Shown: positions 35,941 through 44,671 of the stretch, one piece after another
Numbering within the stretch: position 1 is the first letter of the stretch
Layout of the letters: every line of letters begins with the position of its first letter
DNA from: Deltaproteobacteria bacterium
GTDB lineage: Bacteria > Desulfobacterota > Binatia > Binatales > Binataceae
Reading direction: 5' to 3'
Assembly: GCA_021794015.1 (NCBI GenBank)
Contig: JAJYRQ010000013.1
Coordinates: 20,788 to 84,787 of the forward strand
Length of the DNA stretch: 64,000 nucleotides
Notes under the pieces: model-generated
What the model was told of the DNA's origin: nothing
The model's input: the letters and a program-made list of their open reading frames with translations, nothing else
Database searches by the model: none
Made by a program: the position numbers and the translations under genes

Positions 35941-36528
35941 TTAGAATTTCTCCGTGAACGGGCGAAGGTCGATCTCTTGCGTCCAGGCGCTGCGCTCCTG
36001 CTGGGCAAGATGGCAGTAGGTCTCAGCAATAGCCGCCGGTGCAAGCATCTCTTGCGGCTTCAGTTCCGGTCGGAGCTGGCGGATAACCGGCATATCGATC
36101 GGGCCGTCGATGTTGACGTAGGCGACGTGGATGCCCTGTGGCGCGAGCTCCCGCGCCATCACCTGCCCCAGCCCGCGCAGCGCGAACTTCGCCGGCCCGA
36201 AGGCGGCCGCCGCCCGCTCGACGAACTCGAGCCGGTCGTTGCCCCAGAACATTTCGTCACCAACAAAAAACGTCGGCGCTCCGAACGCGCCGCGGCGAGC
36301 CGCCTCGGCGGTGTTGCGCCGCAATTCGTCCTTGGCCGCCTGCTCCTCGCTCATCGCCATGAGCCGCGCCGCGTCAAGGCCCGCCTGCTCCAACGCTTCG
36401 CGCATCGCGCCGGCGTCGCCCAGGTCGAGCCCGCGCGCCCAGAAGGCGTCGAAGATCGCGCGATGGTACCCGGGAAAGAGGCCCGCCTGCTGCGCCGCGA
36501 CCGCGCCGCGCTCCCGCCGGCGGCGGGC
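35941..36528 (-). pseudogene. Chimera of a truncated HCCA-isomerase gene and the 3' end of an SDR gene
   Basis: The open frame runs from about 36528 with no plausible start. It first reads QQAGLFPGYHRAIFDAFWAR and GAPTFFVGDEMFWGNDRLEF, the C-terminal half of 2-hydroxychromene-2-carboxylate isomerase (DsbA/kappa-GST fold). Directly after FVERAAA it changes to PAKFALRGLGQVMARELAPQ, GIHVAYVNIDGPIDMPVI and SAWTQEIDLRPFTEKF, the C-terminus of a short-chain dehydrogenase. Neither catalytic centre is complete (no isomerase N-terminus, no SDR nucleotide loop). It is read as a deletion fusion of two neighbouring genes and is probably non-functional. Confidence 0.75.
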
Positions 36529-36530
36529 GG

Positions 36531-36806
36531 CGCTACGAGTACCGGCTGACCGACAAGGGGCGAGCGCTGTTTCCCGCCATTACGGCGCTGCGCCAATGGG
36601 CCGACCGTTGGGTTCTGGGCACGGACAAGGCGCCGATGCACGCCGTTGAGATAGCCTCGGGCGAGGAGATCGCCGAGGTCAGGGTCTTAAGCCGCGCCGG
36701 CCGCGAGCTTGCACCCTGGGACGTCGCCCTCATCGCCGGACCGGGCGCGACCCGCGCGACCCGCGCCCGCCTCGAAGCCATCCTGAAGGCGCGAAAGCTG
36801 GCTTGA
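36531..36806 (+). pseudogene. C-terminal fragment of an HxlR-family regulator
   Basis: In frame from 36531 to the stop at 36804-36806 the plus strand reads RYEYRLTDKGRALFPAITAL, RQWADRWVLGTDKAP and ELAPWDVALIAGPGATRATR. This is the wing and C-terminal helix of HxlR-type winged-helix regulators, which normally start about 60 residues earlier. The DNA-recognition helix is missing. The break lies within a few bases of where the HCCA-isomerase fragment on the other strand also breaks off, so one rearrangement probably cut both. Confidence 0.75.
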
Positions 36807-36882
36807 GCGCATCCCGACCGCGATTGGACGAGCGCGAGCCGGCTCGCAGGCGGCGGCGCAGTTCGGTGCGGCGGCATCCGGG

Positions 36883-38034
36883 CTAGGCGCGGCGGTGCCG
36901 GCCGCGATGCCCGTGATGACGGCGGTCGATTAGCCGATGCGGCGTTCGGCCGCGCTGGCGCCGCTTGGCCGAGCCGGCGCGGCGGCGGACTTGCCCGGCC
37001 ATCGGACGCGCCCCGGTCCTGTAGGCGGCGTAGCTTAGGCGCGGCCGGGGATGCAGCGCCACGGTGACCGGGGGCGGCGGCGGCGCGGCCTCGCGGCTGA
37101 CGCCGGGAAAGAACTTCTCCGCATCGCGCTGCACGGTCAGCGCGGCCAGAAACTCGGCATAGTAGTTCTTCACCGCGAAGCCGAAGCTTCGACCGTCGTA
37201 AACCATGAGCATCCGCTCGAAATCGTTGTTACAGGCCCGCGCCGCCCGCGCCGTTCCGTTGCTGCCGTAGTTGTAAGCGGTGATCGCCAGCGGCCAGCTA
37301 TGGAACAATTCATAGTTCTCGCGCAGCAGCTCGGCCGCCGCTTCGGTCGAGCGCAACGGATCGAGCCGTTCGTCGAAGTATCGGCTAATCCGCAGGTACT
37401 GCCGCCCGGTGCCGGCGGTGAACTGCCAGAGTCCGACCGCGCCTGCCTTCGAGCGCGCGTTTGCAATAAAGCCCGACTCCACCGCGACCAGCGCGGTCAA
37501 CTGCGGCGGCAGGCCGTTGGCCCTTAAGATGCGCTCCATCGCCGGACGGTAGTACCGGCCGAGCAGAAGACTCCGCTTAAACGGCTCGCGCAGCCCCTGC
37601 TGCACCCGCAGGTTGTCGGCCGCAAGCAGGTAGGTCACAGGCGACCCGCCGCCGAAAAGCGCAGCCACCCGCCGCTGCTCGTAATCGGGCGCGAGCCCAC
37701 CGGCAGCCATCCCCAGGAACAGATGGCGGTACTTGTCCTTCAGGTAATCGCTGACCCGCGCCGCTTCGTCCCGGCTCGGCGTACCCGAGCCGGGCAGGTG
37801 CAGCACCTGGTAGACGCGTCTTAAGTCGCTGCGGTCGTGAACTACAAAGTCGCGTGTCGAGTAGCGCGTGAAGACCGCGGTCCAGAACTCGACGTTGGGC
37901 TTAAGCAGCACCGGAACTGGAAAAGCCTCGGCAGCCAGCGGCTCGGCCGCGGCTTTGCCCCCTGCCGCAGCGAGCAGTACCAGGATGGCCAGCACCGCGG
38001 CGCCTGCCGCCCTTATTCGCCAACAGACCTTCAC
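36883..38034 (-). CDS. Lytic transglycosylase (SLT domain) with basic C-terminal tail
   Basis: About 383 residues from GTG 38034, preceded by GAAGGGGG. The signal peptide (AGAAVLAILVLLAAAGG) indicates export. The SLT domain has LTALVAVESGFIANARSKAG with the catalytic glutamate, then GAVGLWQFTAGTGRQYLRIS, LRSTEAAAELLRENYELF and AITAYNYGSNGTARAAR, an MltD-like arrangement. The last 50 residues are dominated by Arg and His and may bind wall polymers or be disordered. The enzyme cleaves peptidoglycan glycan strands in the periplasm, leaving 1,6-anhydro ends. No LysM repeat is seen. Confidence 0.85.
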   Translation of the reverse strand: MKVCWRIRAAGAAVLAILVLLAAAGGKAAAEPLAAEAFPVPVLLKPNVEFWTAVFTRYSTRDFVVHDRSDLRRVYQVLHLPGSGTPSRDEAARVSDYLKDKYRHLFLGMAAGGLAPDYEQRRVAALFGGGSPVTYLLAADNLRVQQGLREPFKRSLLLGRYYRPAMERILRANGLPPQLTALVAVESGFIANARSKAGAVGLWQFTAGTGRQYLRISRYFDERLDPLRSTEAAAELLRENYELFHSWPLAITAYNYGSNGTARAARACNNDFERMLMVYDGRSFGFAVKNYYAEFLAALTVQRDAEKFFPGVSREAAPPPPPVTVALHPRPRLSYAAYRTGARPMAGQVRRRAGSAKRRQRGRTPHRLIDRRHHGHRGRHRRA

Positions 38035-38414
38035 CAAAGCCCCCTTCTCCGCTGCCCCGCCAGCGAACACCATCTCCTGCCGTCGCAATTTGCCTGCCAT
38101 CCGGCCGGCAGGCCAATCTGCCTGGCAGGCTTTGCGCGCCTTTCGACCGCAGAGGGTAAAGATGCTCCAGTTGCGCGCAACACGCAAGCCTTCGCGGCTC
38201 CCAAACGGCGCAAAGAGCCGGGAGCAAGCATTAGCGCCGTCATTCGAACCAGGCCCTCTCTCTCGCGCCTGAAAGGCCGCCGGCGCCGTTCGCCTGTGCC
38301 AAAATAACGCCGCCTGAGCGTCAAACCGTTGTCCGGCTCGATGGCGCGCCTGGCTGCATCGCCCGCCTCCGGTGCGCCCGGACAACAGCGTGTGCACCGG
38401 CGCAGCGCCCTCGG

Positions 38415-39359
38415 CTAGAAACGGAAGCGGCTGCCGACGCTGTTTTGAACAAATGCATCGGGCATCGTCGCCGCGATGGCGTGCGTGGCTTTCCAGCCGG
38501 TGCAGTGCGCCGGCACGACCACGGCCGGCCGCACCTCCTTGAGCGCTGCGACCGTCGGTTCAATTGCCGGCTCGAAAAGCGGACCCGATAGATGGAAGCC
38601 GCCGATAACCGCGTGAATCCGTTTCACGCCGCAGAGCGCGCGCACATGGCGAATCGTGTTGATAACGCCCGCGTGACCGCAACCCGTGAGAACAACCAGC
38701 CCCTTGCCTTTGACGTTCAGCGCCAGAGCCTGGTCGTCGTGGATAAACGGGTCGGGCTGCCAGCGGCGGCCCATCCGCGCCCAGTGAATCGGGAATCCCC
38801 GCTCGAAGTCGGTTGTACGCTCGATCTGGCCGCTTATTAGCGCGGTATCGTCGAGCAGCATCGACGGCGCCCGTTGCTCGATGAGTTCAATTCCTTCATG
38901 GCGCAGCACGCGCGAATCGGGTGGCGGCAGCGGCAGCTCGTGGCCGTCGGGGAGTACCAGCTTGCGCATAAGCCTTGCGTCGGGGTGAAGCAAAAGCGGC
39001 ATCCGGCGCCGGCCCAGTCGCCTGACGAGTCCGCTTAGGCCGTTGGTGTGGTCGATATGGCCGTGGCTCAGCACGATGGCGCGCAGCTCGTTGGGCTTTA
39101 CCTGGAGCACGTCGAGATTGTGGGCCAGGCCTCCGCGCGAGAGCCCCGTGTCGAAAAGCAGCGAACGCGAGACCCCGTTGGCTAGAACCGTGACCAGGGC
39201 CGAAAAGCCATGCTCGGCCTGAAGCTCGCGCCGGCCCGGGGGAGAGCCCAGCGTGAAGCGCTTGACCCGGTCGCTGCTTGTAAGGAGCATGTCGGAGATG
39301 TTGTCGACGACGGTCAGAATCTCGACCGCGTCTGCTTCTTTGAGCGCCAGGGTTGCCAT
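38415..39359 (-). CDS. MBL-fold metallohydrolase
   Basis: 314 residues. The metal site is IVLSHGHIDHTNGLSGLV (H-x-H-x-D-H), with later histidines in VVLTGCGHAGVINTIRHV and VIGGFHLSG, and VVVPAHCTGW near the end. DNISDMLLTSSDRVKRF and SLLFDTGLSRGGLAHNLD are typical of the subgroup annotated as dihydropterin-ribofuranosylaminobenzene 5'-phosphate synthase-like. Functions assigned to that subgroup are poorly proven outside methanogens, so only a cytoplasmic metallohydrolase is claimed. It diverges from cobU, with 108 bp between the starts. Confidence 0.82.
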   Translation of the reverse strand: MATLALKEADAVEILTVVDNISDMLLTSSDRVKRFTLGSPPGRRELQAEHGFSALVTVLANGVSRSLLFDTGLSRGGLAHNLDVLQVKPNELRAIVLSHGHIDHTNGLSGLVRRLGRRRMPLLLHPDARLMRKLVLPDGHELPLPPPDSRVLRHEGIELIEQRAPSMLLDDTALISGQIERTTDFERGFPIHWARMGRRWQPDPFIHDDQALALNVKGKGLVVLTGCGHAGVINTIRHVRALCGVKRIHAVIGGFHLSGPLFEPAIEPTVAALKEVRPAVVVPAHCTGWKATHAIAATMPDAFVQNSVGSRFRF

Positions 39360-39467
39360 GAAACAAGCCTCTCCTTGGTTCGCGGACCGAGACGGGAAAA
39401 ACGCTAAACGCCCCGCCCGCCGCCGCGCCGGCCAACCAGCCGGGCGCCGGCCGCCCGCTTAACGCCG

Positions 39468-39989
39468 ATGACACAGGTTATCCTTATCACAGGCGGGGCG
39501 CGTAGTGGAAAAAGCAATTACGCCCTAAACCGCGCGCTCGAGACCGGTGCGCGCCGCCCGGTTTTCGTCGCAACCGCCAAGCCGCTTGACCGGGAGATGG
39601 CGGCCAGGATCGAGGCCCACCGCCAAAGCCGGCCGCCCGTCTTCCGCACCGTGGAGGCGGCGCTGGAGCTTCCCGAAAAGCTTGCCGAGCTTGGTAGCGA
39701 GCCCGATGTCGTGATAGTCGATTGTCTTACGCTCTGGCTGAGCAATCTCGTCATGGCGGGACTCAGCGACTCGACGATAGCGCAGCGTGGCCAGGAACTG
39801 GCGCAAGCTCTGCGGCAAGCCGGCTTTGCCAGCCTGGTGGTCAGCAACGAGGTCGGCTGGGGGATCGTCCCTGACAACGCGCTGGGACGGCGCTTTCGCG
39901 ATCTGCTGGGGACCCTCAACCAGGAACTTGCGGCGCTAGCCGACGAGGTCGTCCTGATGGTTGCCGGCCTGCCGCTTCGCCTCAAGTAA
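39468..39989 (+). CDS. cobU: Adenosylcobinamide kinase/adenosylcobinamide-phosphate guanylyltransferase
   Basis: 173 residues, full length. VILITGGARSGKSNYAL is the P-loop, VFVATAKPLDREMAARIEAH holds the guanylylated-histidine region, and VVIVDCLTLWLSNLVMAG, VVSNEVGWGIVPDNALGRR and DLLGTLNQELAALADEV are the remaining CobU signatures. It phosphorylates adenosylcobinamide and adds GMP to give AdoCbi-GDP, the substrate of CobS. Its partners cobT and cobS lie 20 kb away at 60013-61898. No cobalamin riboswitch is visible in the 108-bp upstream gap. Confidence 0.93.
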   Translation: MTQVILITGGARSGKSNYALNRALETGARRPVFVATAKPLDREMAARIEAHRQSRPPVFRTVEAALELPEKLAELGSEPDVVIVDCLTLWLSNLVMAGLSDSTIAQRGQELAQALRQAGFASLVVSNEVGWGIVPDNALGRRFRDLLGTLNQELAALADEVVLMVAGLPLRLK

Positions 39990-40044
39990 GTCCGTCATCG
40001 TTCTAGCCATTGCGCGCCATCGATGGGCGAGGCGAGCAGGTCCT

Positions 40045-40254
40045 TTACATCGGCTGGTCAAGATTGGGGTCGTAGTCGAGTTCCTTCGCCCGCATCGACG
40101 GCACCGGGGTTTCGTACTGGTATCTCTTTCTGGCCGTCTCCGTCGGATCGGTTTCCGGCGTGACCAGCCCGGCCGGCGGATTATTCAGCCGCTCCTTCCC
40201 GTTGGGCTGATACGCCTCAACCTTGCGCTTATTCGACGCCGGTGTCTTCGCCAT
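40045..40254 (-). pseudogene. N-terminal stub of a type III Mod-like DNA methylase
   Basis: A 69-codon frame whose first half reads KRKVEAYQPNGKERLNNPPA and GLVTPETDP, the conserved start of type III restriction-modification Mod subunits (N6-adenine methylases). The frame stops at DYDPNLDQPM, where intact proteins continue with the D-P-H-L-D-P-Q-L-V-W block. No DPPY motif follows in any frame. A second stub with nearly the same start lies at 46095-46427. The stub starts 3 bp after the end of the nuclease-like gene fragment. Alternatively both could be a family of short proteins. Confidence 0.65.
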
Positions 40255-40256
40255 GG

Positions 40257-40556
40257 TTATGCAGCCTCGTATTCGCGGTAAACGAGCGGTCGCTGATTCC
40301 GGCCGACGTCGTACACCAAGTCGAGCGACATGATGACGAAGAACGCACGGAAACTGAAGTTGACGTGCTCGAGCTCCACGCCTTTCGCCCTCGCTTCCCG
40401 CTTCGCCCGAACAATTCCGCTATCGAGCTCGGTCATCACTTTCTGAAAGTCCTCCGTCGTCGCGCGCGCTACTTCCAAACCGGTTGTTTCACTGGATGGC
40501 CAAGTCAGCATGAAGTCCGGCGATTCACCGCGCTCAAGCTGAAGCGGGTAATTCAA
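40257..40556 (-). pseudogene. Internally deleted copy of the nuclease-like gene at 47032-47916
   Basis: The frame reads NYPLQLERGESPDFMLTWPS and SETTGLEVARATTEDFQKVM, matching YPLRLKEEES, PDFMITWPSGESTGLEVTRA and the following helix in the intact protein. About 100 residues are then missing and the frame resumes with FFVIMSLDLVYDVGRNQRPL, matching IVASLDVLYDVGGESRVF. The C-terminal third is absent and the N-terminus stops at the inverted repeat 40561-40590. It is a non-functional relic of a second copy. Confidence 0.7.
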
Positions 40557-40560
40557 GCCG

Positions 40561-40590
40561 GGATTCCCGTTTTCCGAGTTGACTACCGAT
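40561..40590 (+). repeat. Left copy of a 30-bp inverted repeat, putative IS1380-type end
   Basis: Reading rightward this block matches the reverse complement of 46087-46116 at 27 of 30 positions; the shared core is GTTGACTACCGAT. The right copy lies about 75 bp upstream of an IS1380-type transposase start, so the pair is interpreted as the two ends of one element, 5.56 kb apart. That these are true transposon ends is inference. Confidence 0.55.
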
Positions 40591-40893
40591 AAGGGAGGGG
40601 CTTGGCGAACTTTTCCAGCTCGATCGCGCGAGCACTGGCGACATCATCGAGTCGCCGAGCTTGGCTGGTGAGATCGAGTCGAAGACTATGAAGAACTAAT
40701 ACGCCTGAAGCAGCCCAGAAATGGCATGCTTCAGAGGGAAAAGCAGGTGACCAGGGACCAAGCTGAACGCCGCCTCAACTTCGCGTTTGTGTGGCTAAAG
40801 AGAATGTTACTCAAGGAGCCGCTATCGACCCGACACAGATACGGCCGTAGCCGGCTCTTCTGCGATGTCGCAGCGTAATCCGCTCGGGGGTTC
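40591..40893. other. 303-bp gap between the inverted repeat and the DUF499 gene
   Basis: No gene is recognised. Both strands have short frames with a coding-like look (for example minus-strand codons ending at the stop near 40590, and a plus-strand frame ending near 40878), but none matches a family I know. They may be relics of the transposon's distal end or of an earlier insertion. Confidence 0.4.
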
Positions 40894-43674
40894 TCACTTC
40901 AACTGAACGGTGACCTGGTCTGAGAGGCCGAGGTCGGCGATCGCTTGCTGCAGGTCGCGCACGAGCTGTGCCGCCCGGTTGCCAGCGATCTCCAAATGGA
41001 AGTTCACGCCGAGGTGCGGTTCTGCTTGAGCGGAGCGGAGCTTGGGTATTATTCGGATGCCGACCTTGTTCCAGAGCTCCGGCGGGATTGCTCCGGTCAG
41101 GGTCAGGATATGAGATTGCTCAGGCGGGACAGCCTCAACGTGGCCCGTCGGGGTCGCCGATGCTGTTTCAGTCCCACCGCCGGCGGGGGCTGATGCCTGC
41201 GTGCTCTCGGATTCGAGGGTGAACGACTTGGCCGACCCTGCTCGCAGCGCTTCAGCGCGCTCGCGCCGGAGCAGGTAGATGCCGGCGTCGAAAGCCACCT
41301 CGTCCGGCGAGATTAGCTCGCGGAACCACACCCGTTCGAAGCCGCCGCCCGGCTGATCGCCGGAAGCAAGGGCGAAATCGCCTTTGGCCACGAACTCCGG
41401 GACCTTGCGCTTCAGGTACTCATCCGGATTGATCACGCGGTCGAGCGAGCCGTCGAGAAAAGCCTGCCGCAGGCTTCTAAGCGGCCACGCGCCAGTCGCT
41501 TTGAACGCCTCGGGCCAGCGCCTTTCCAGCCAACTGGCCCCCGGCGATTCGTTGATCAGGGCATTTGAGCGCAACGCCCTAAGAACACGGTCCGAAAGCG
41601 ATTGGGCGCCGCTCGAATGGCCCGCGCCCAGGTCTATCACCGCCAGACCGTCTTCGGACTTGGGGTCGGCGAAGACGATAAACCGATAGCTCGCCCAGAC
41701 TTCTTCGCGCGCCTCCTCCTCGGCGCCCTTTACCTTGGATGCGACCTCGCGCAGCTCGCCCGGCTCGAATTCTCCGCCTAGCGTTCCGTCGGTTATCTCA
41801 CGATGGACCCGCTGCCACGCGAGCCGTTCCTCCACCCTGTCGCGAAGCTCGCGCCCGGCCTTCTTAACGCACCAAATCAGCGACGCCGGATAAAGCCGCG
41901 GCGACTTGCCGCGCATCCGCGTCCATTCTCCGAGCTTGACCCGAAGCTCGCCGCTTTCGGTCCACGCATCGTCCGGCTCGACGATCACCAGGTTGAGCTG
42001 CGGCATATCCTCGATGTCGGCGCTCTCCCTCGGGAACGGCTTCTGAACCTGCAGCACGCTGCCCGCCCGGAACTGGCTCTCGACCAGCTTTTCGGTCGCT
42101 TTGCGCACCTCGGTATCGTCGAGCGAGGCGCGCCGGTCGTAGACGACCTTTTCAAGCTTTGGTTTAAGTCCGAACCGGTATCCGTCCGTGCCTGCCTTGC
42201 GGATGTAAAACGCGCGGCTCTCCAGCGCCGCCGCCGCGTTGTCGATCGAGGTCGTATCGACCTCAGCGTCTCCCAGAGCGAAACGCAGCTCCGGCAGATG
42301 GGCGATCTGATCGCTCTGGCCGCCCGATGATTCGAACAGGATCGCCGTTCCGACTCGGCGATGGATTCCCCGAAGCGGTCCTTTGGTGTCGGCGTCGAGC
42401 GCCGAAGCCTTGTTGTGCTCGCCGGCGATATCGCTGTCGAGCGCCGGGTCAAGCCGCATCTCGCCCAACTGCCCGAGCACGACCGAGCGGAACTCGCGCG
42501 CCTCAAGCGGCGCCGATCCGAGCGTAATCAGCGGCTCGCGGCGCGCCTCGACGTAAGCTTTCCCGAACGCCAGCGAGATCCACTGGGCGAGCATCGCGAG
42601 TGTGCCGCGCGTTTGCTGAAACTGCGTGAGCGAGCGCCATTTGCGTTGAAAGACGGTCAGTGCCGCCGGATGGAACGGGTAGCAGGTCTCGAAGCGTGTC
42701 CTCAGGTAGTCGCGCGCCTTCGCTTCGGTGGCCGCGCTATCGACCGCCGTCCACTCCGGCGGAAGCTCCGCGCGATGCTCGAAGCACCAGTCCGCGTAGC
42801 TGCGTGCTACGGCCTTGCGCGTTGGTTCCTTACCGAGGCCCTCGAACAGGCGCAGCCGCACCACCTCGCTGATCTCCGCCTCGTCGTTGACCAGCAGGTC
42901 TTTCGCCACGCGCTTGACCACCTTGGTGATCCTCTCCTGCCAAAGAAGGTCCGACTCGCTCATCTCGACCTGGCTTCGCGGCAGGCTTATTACGCACGCG
43001 CTGCCGCGCGCGCCGGTCATCGCAACCGTCAGGTTCTGGATGAACGCGTAGAAGCCTTCGGCCAGATTGCGATGGCGGTTCAGGAAGTTCAGCACCTCAT
43101 CAAAGAGAATCAGCACCGAGCCGCCAGCCTGGTCGATAACCCGCCCGATCGCCTCGGTGCCGGGCGCCGTGGTTCGCGCCGCGGCTCCGAGCGCGGCGAC
43201 GCCGGCGTCGCCGGCAAGCTGGCGGGCAATATCGATCCATGGCGTCTCGCGCGTTGCGCTCGGGTCCCACGCGTTGCCGACGAAGACTGCAACTTTGCTG
43301 TGTTCGGGCAGCCTGTCGACGCCGAGTTGGTGGCGCAGATCGCCGCCCATCGCCTTGGCGTACTCGTGGTTTTTGACAAGATGGTAGAGGGCCGCGAGCG
43401 TATGGGTCTTGCCGCCGCCGAATTGGGTGATGAGCGTCAGGACCGGCGCGGCATTGACCGTTTCGCCGAGAAGCCGCCGCGCAACCATCCCCATATGCTC
43501 GCGCAGGGCTTTGGTGAAGCAGGTGCGGGCGAAGAACTTCGCCGGGTCTCTGTAGTCCTCCGGCGCGGTGCCGGCGACCACCTGCTCGAGCGCGATCGCG
43601 AATTCGTCGGGATTGAACGAGCGCCCCTCCCGAACCTCCGGTCGCGGCTGAACGACTTTGTACCAGGGCTCCAT
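40894..43674 (-). CDS. DUF499 family ATPase (phage-defence-associated)
   Basis: 926 residues, close to full length. The N-terminus MEPWYKVVQPRPEV is followed by Walker A TQFGGGKTHTLAAL (residues 86-92) and Walker B VLILFDEVLNFLNRHRN (Asp192-Glu193). SACVISLPRSQVEM and VVRLRLFEGLG continue the AAA-type core, and the C-terminus has a small alpha-beta domain ending VTVQLK. DUF499 proteins are large ATPases that usually sit beside a DUF1156 DNA methylase and a helicase in anti-phage loci. Here the gene is intact, but only C-terminal fragments resembling the methylase remain upstream. It starts 3 bp after the DUF5615 gene, so it is now driven with a toxin-antitoxin pair. Confidence 0.85.
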   Translation of the reverse strand: MEPWYKVVQPRPEVREGRSFNPDEFAIALEQVVAGTAPEDYRDPAKFFARTCFTKALREHMGMVARRLLGETVNAAPVLTLITQFGGGKTHTLAALYHLVKNHEYAKAMGGDLRHQLGVDRLPEHSKVAVFVGNAWDPSATRETPWIDIARQLAGDAGVAALGAAARTTAPGTEAIGRVIDQAGGSVLILFDEVLNFLNRHRNLAEGFYAFIQNLTVAMTGARGSACVISLPRSQVEMSESDLLWQERITKVVKRVAKDLLVNDEAEISEVVRLRLFEGLGKEPTRKAVARSYADWCFEHRAELPPEWTAVDSAATEAKARDYLRTRFETCYPFHPAALTVFQRKWRSLTQFQQTRGTLAMLAQWISLAFGKAYVEARREPLITLGSAPLEAREFRSVVLGQLGEMRLDPALDSDIAGEHNKASALDADTKGPLRGIHRRVGTAILFESSGGQSDQIAHLPELRFALGDAEVDTTSIDNAAAALESRAFYIRKAGTDGYRFGLKPKLEKVVYDRRASLDDTEVRKATEKLVESQFRAGSVLQVQKPFPRESADIEDMPQLNLVIVEPDDAWTESGELRVKLGEWTRMRGKSPRLYPASLIWCVKKAGRELRDRVEERLAWQRVHREITDGTLGGEFEPGELREVASKVKGAEEEAREEVWASYRFIVFADPKSEDGLAVIDLGAGHSSGAQSLSDRVLRALRSNALINESPGASWLERRWPEAFKATGAWPLRSLRQAFLDGSLDRVINPDEYLKRKVPEFVAKGDFALASGDQPGGGFERVWFRELISPDEVAFDAGIYLLRRERAEALRAGSAKSFTLESESTQASAPAGGGTETASATPTGHVEAVPPEQSHILTLTGAIPPELWNKVGIRIIPKLRSAQAEPHLGVNFHLEIAGNRAAQLVRDLQQAIADLGLSDQVTVQLK

Positions 43675-43677
43675 CGA

Positions 43678-44037
43678 TCAAGCCTCGGCTCCCTCACGGC
43701 TTCGAACTTTTCCCGGCTCGATCACCGTGAAGCGCCGGCAGAGTTTGTCGCCGAGGGTCTTGACCGCCTCCGCGGTCGTGCGAGCCATGGCCGCTCTCAC
43801 GTTGCCCGGGAAGCGCAGCAGAACCACGCCGCTGGTTTGTCGGTTCCGCGCGTACGCGAGTTCACCGAAATCCTTGTCTTCGGTGATGAGCACGCAATTC
43901 TTCTTGCGCGCCAGCTCCAACGCCCCTTCGTCGGGAATCCGAGGAGAAATCTCCCCGGCCCCTATCGCCGCGTGGCCCTCCGCGCGCAGCGCGCGGACGA
44001 CGGCAAAACCGCAGCTTTCGTCCGCGACGAGCTTCAC
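43678..44037 (-). CDS. DUF5615 PIN-like toxin
   Basis: 119 residues. MKLVADESCGFAVVRALRAE carries the first acidic residue of the PIN-like fold, and VLITEDKDFGELAYARN the second acidic cluster (E-D-x-D-F). HAAIGAGEISPRIPDEGALE lies between. DUF5615 proteins are putative ribonucleases paired with DUF433 proteins, as here: the DUF433 gene ends 3 bp upstream. The C-terminal 20 residues are Arg-rich and end 3 bp before the DUF499 start. It is likely a toxin kept silent by its partner; cleavage targets are unknown. Confidence 0.82.
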   Translation of the reverse strand: MKLVADESCGFAVVRALRAEGHAAIGAGEISPRIPDEGALELARKKNCVLITEDKDFGELAYARNRQTSGVVLLRFPGNVRAAMARTTAEAVKTLGDKLCRRFTVIEPGKVRSREGAEA

Positions 44038-44040
44038 GCG

Positions 44041-44289
44041 CTACGCCTTGGACGAGGCCTCAGAGTTGGGGAGCAGGATTATCTCCTCATGCGCGACCGT
44101 ATCCGCTCCGTACCGGCTCGCGGCCCGGATGTCGTCGCGAGTCAGCCTCGGAAAGGCGTCAAGAAGCTCCTCATCCGAGCAGCCCTCGGAAAGCTTGCGC
44201 AGAATCAACTCCACCGTGATTCGCGTGCCTCGAATCACCGGTTTGCCCATCATCACGTGCGGATTGATCTCGATCCTGTCGGTTGTCAT
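44041..44289 (-). CDS. DUF433 antitoxin
   Basis: 82 residues from ATG 44289. INPHVMMGKPVIRGTRITVE and LILRKLSEGCSDEELLDAFP and LTRDDIRAASRYGAD form the DUF433 helix-turn-helix, almost a textbook match. It binds the adjacent DUF5615 protein and probably represses its own operon. Upstream in-frame codons back to 44361 exist but overlap the preceding gene. The spacing of 3 bp to the toxin gene shows a shared transcript. Confidence 0.85.
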   Translation of the reverse strand: MTTDRIEINPHVMMGKPVIRGTRITVELILRKLSEGCSDEELLDAFPRLTRDDIRAASRYGADTVAHEEIILLPNSEASSKA

Positions 44290-44311
44290 CGCCAGCCCCT
44301 CCCCCAGAGCC

Positions 44312-44644
44312 TCACTTAATCCCTGCGAGCGCATGCGCCTGCGTGCACTCGGCCAGGTCACAGTAAGGGGGACGAGTCAAGCATACGGTAAAACAATACT
44401 CTCTCCCTCGGAGTAGCTCGAGTGCGGAATCGTAATCAGCTCGAGAGGCGACCAGGATCGCAATACCGTACCGGCCGTCTGCTCCCGTCGGCGCCCACGG
44501 CGGCCCCTCCCAACGCCACACCCCGTTCTCCTCCGGACCCCTCACCTCCCACCTCTGTTCGTCGCCAATGTGGCCATGCAGCGACTTGTTAAACTGCATG
44601 CGCTGGCTCTCGGAATCGAATGCCGTCACAATCGCGATAACCAC
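44312..44644 (-). CDS. Hypothetical protein
   Basis: About 110 residues from a GTG at 44644 with GAGG nine bases upstream. The sequence begins VVIAIVTAFDSESQRMQFNK and continues with SLHGHIGDEQRWEVRGPEEN, WRWEGPPWAPTGADGRYGI and AILVASRADYDSALELLRGR. The composition (acidic, Trp-containing, few Arg) is unlike a shadow frame. No family is recognised. It lies between the degenerate methylase fragment and the DUF433 gene, 22 bp ahead of the latter, so it may be the first gene of that operon. Confidence 0.5.
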   Translation of the reverse strand: MVIAIVTAFDSESQRMQFNKSLHGHIGDEQRWEVRGPEENGVWRWEGPPWAPTGADGRYGIAILVASRADYDSALELLRGREYCFTVCLTRPPYCDLAECTQAHALAGIK

Positions 44645-44671
44645 AGGTCTTACCTCAATTCTGACGGTAGC

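Noticed and set aside
40600..40890. Small plus- and minus-strand frames in the gap beside DUF499
   Set aside because: They look weakly coding but overlap each other and match no family I recognise; they were not called as genes.
42361..44319. Plus-strand 652-codon open frame opposite DUF499 and the toxin-antitoxin pair
   Set aside because: Antisense to three recognised genes; Arg/Leu/His-rich with no domain.
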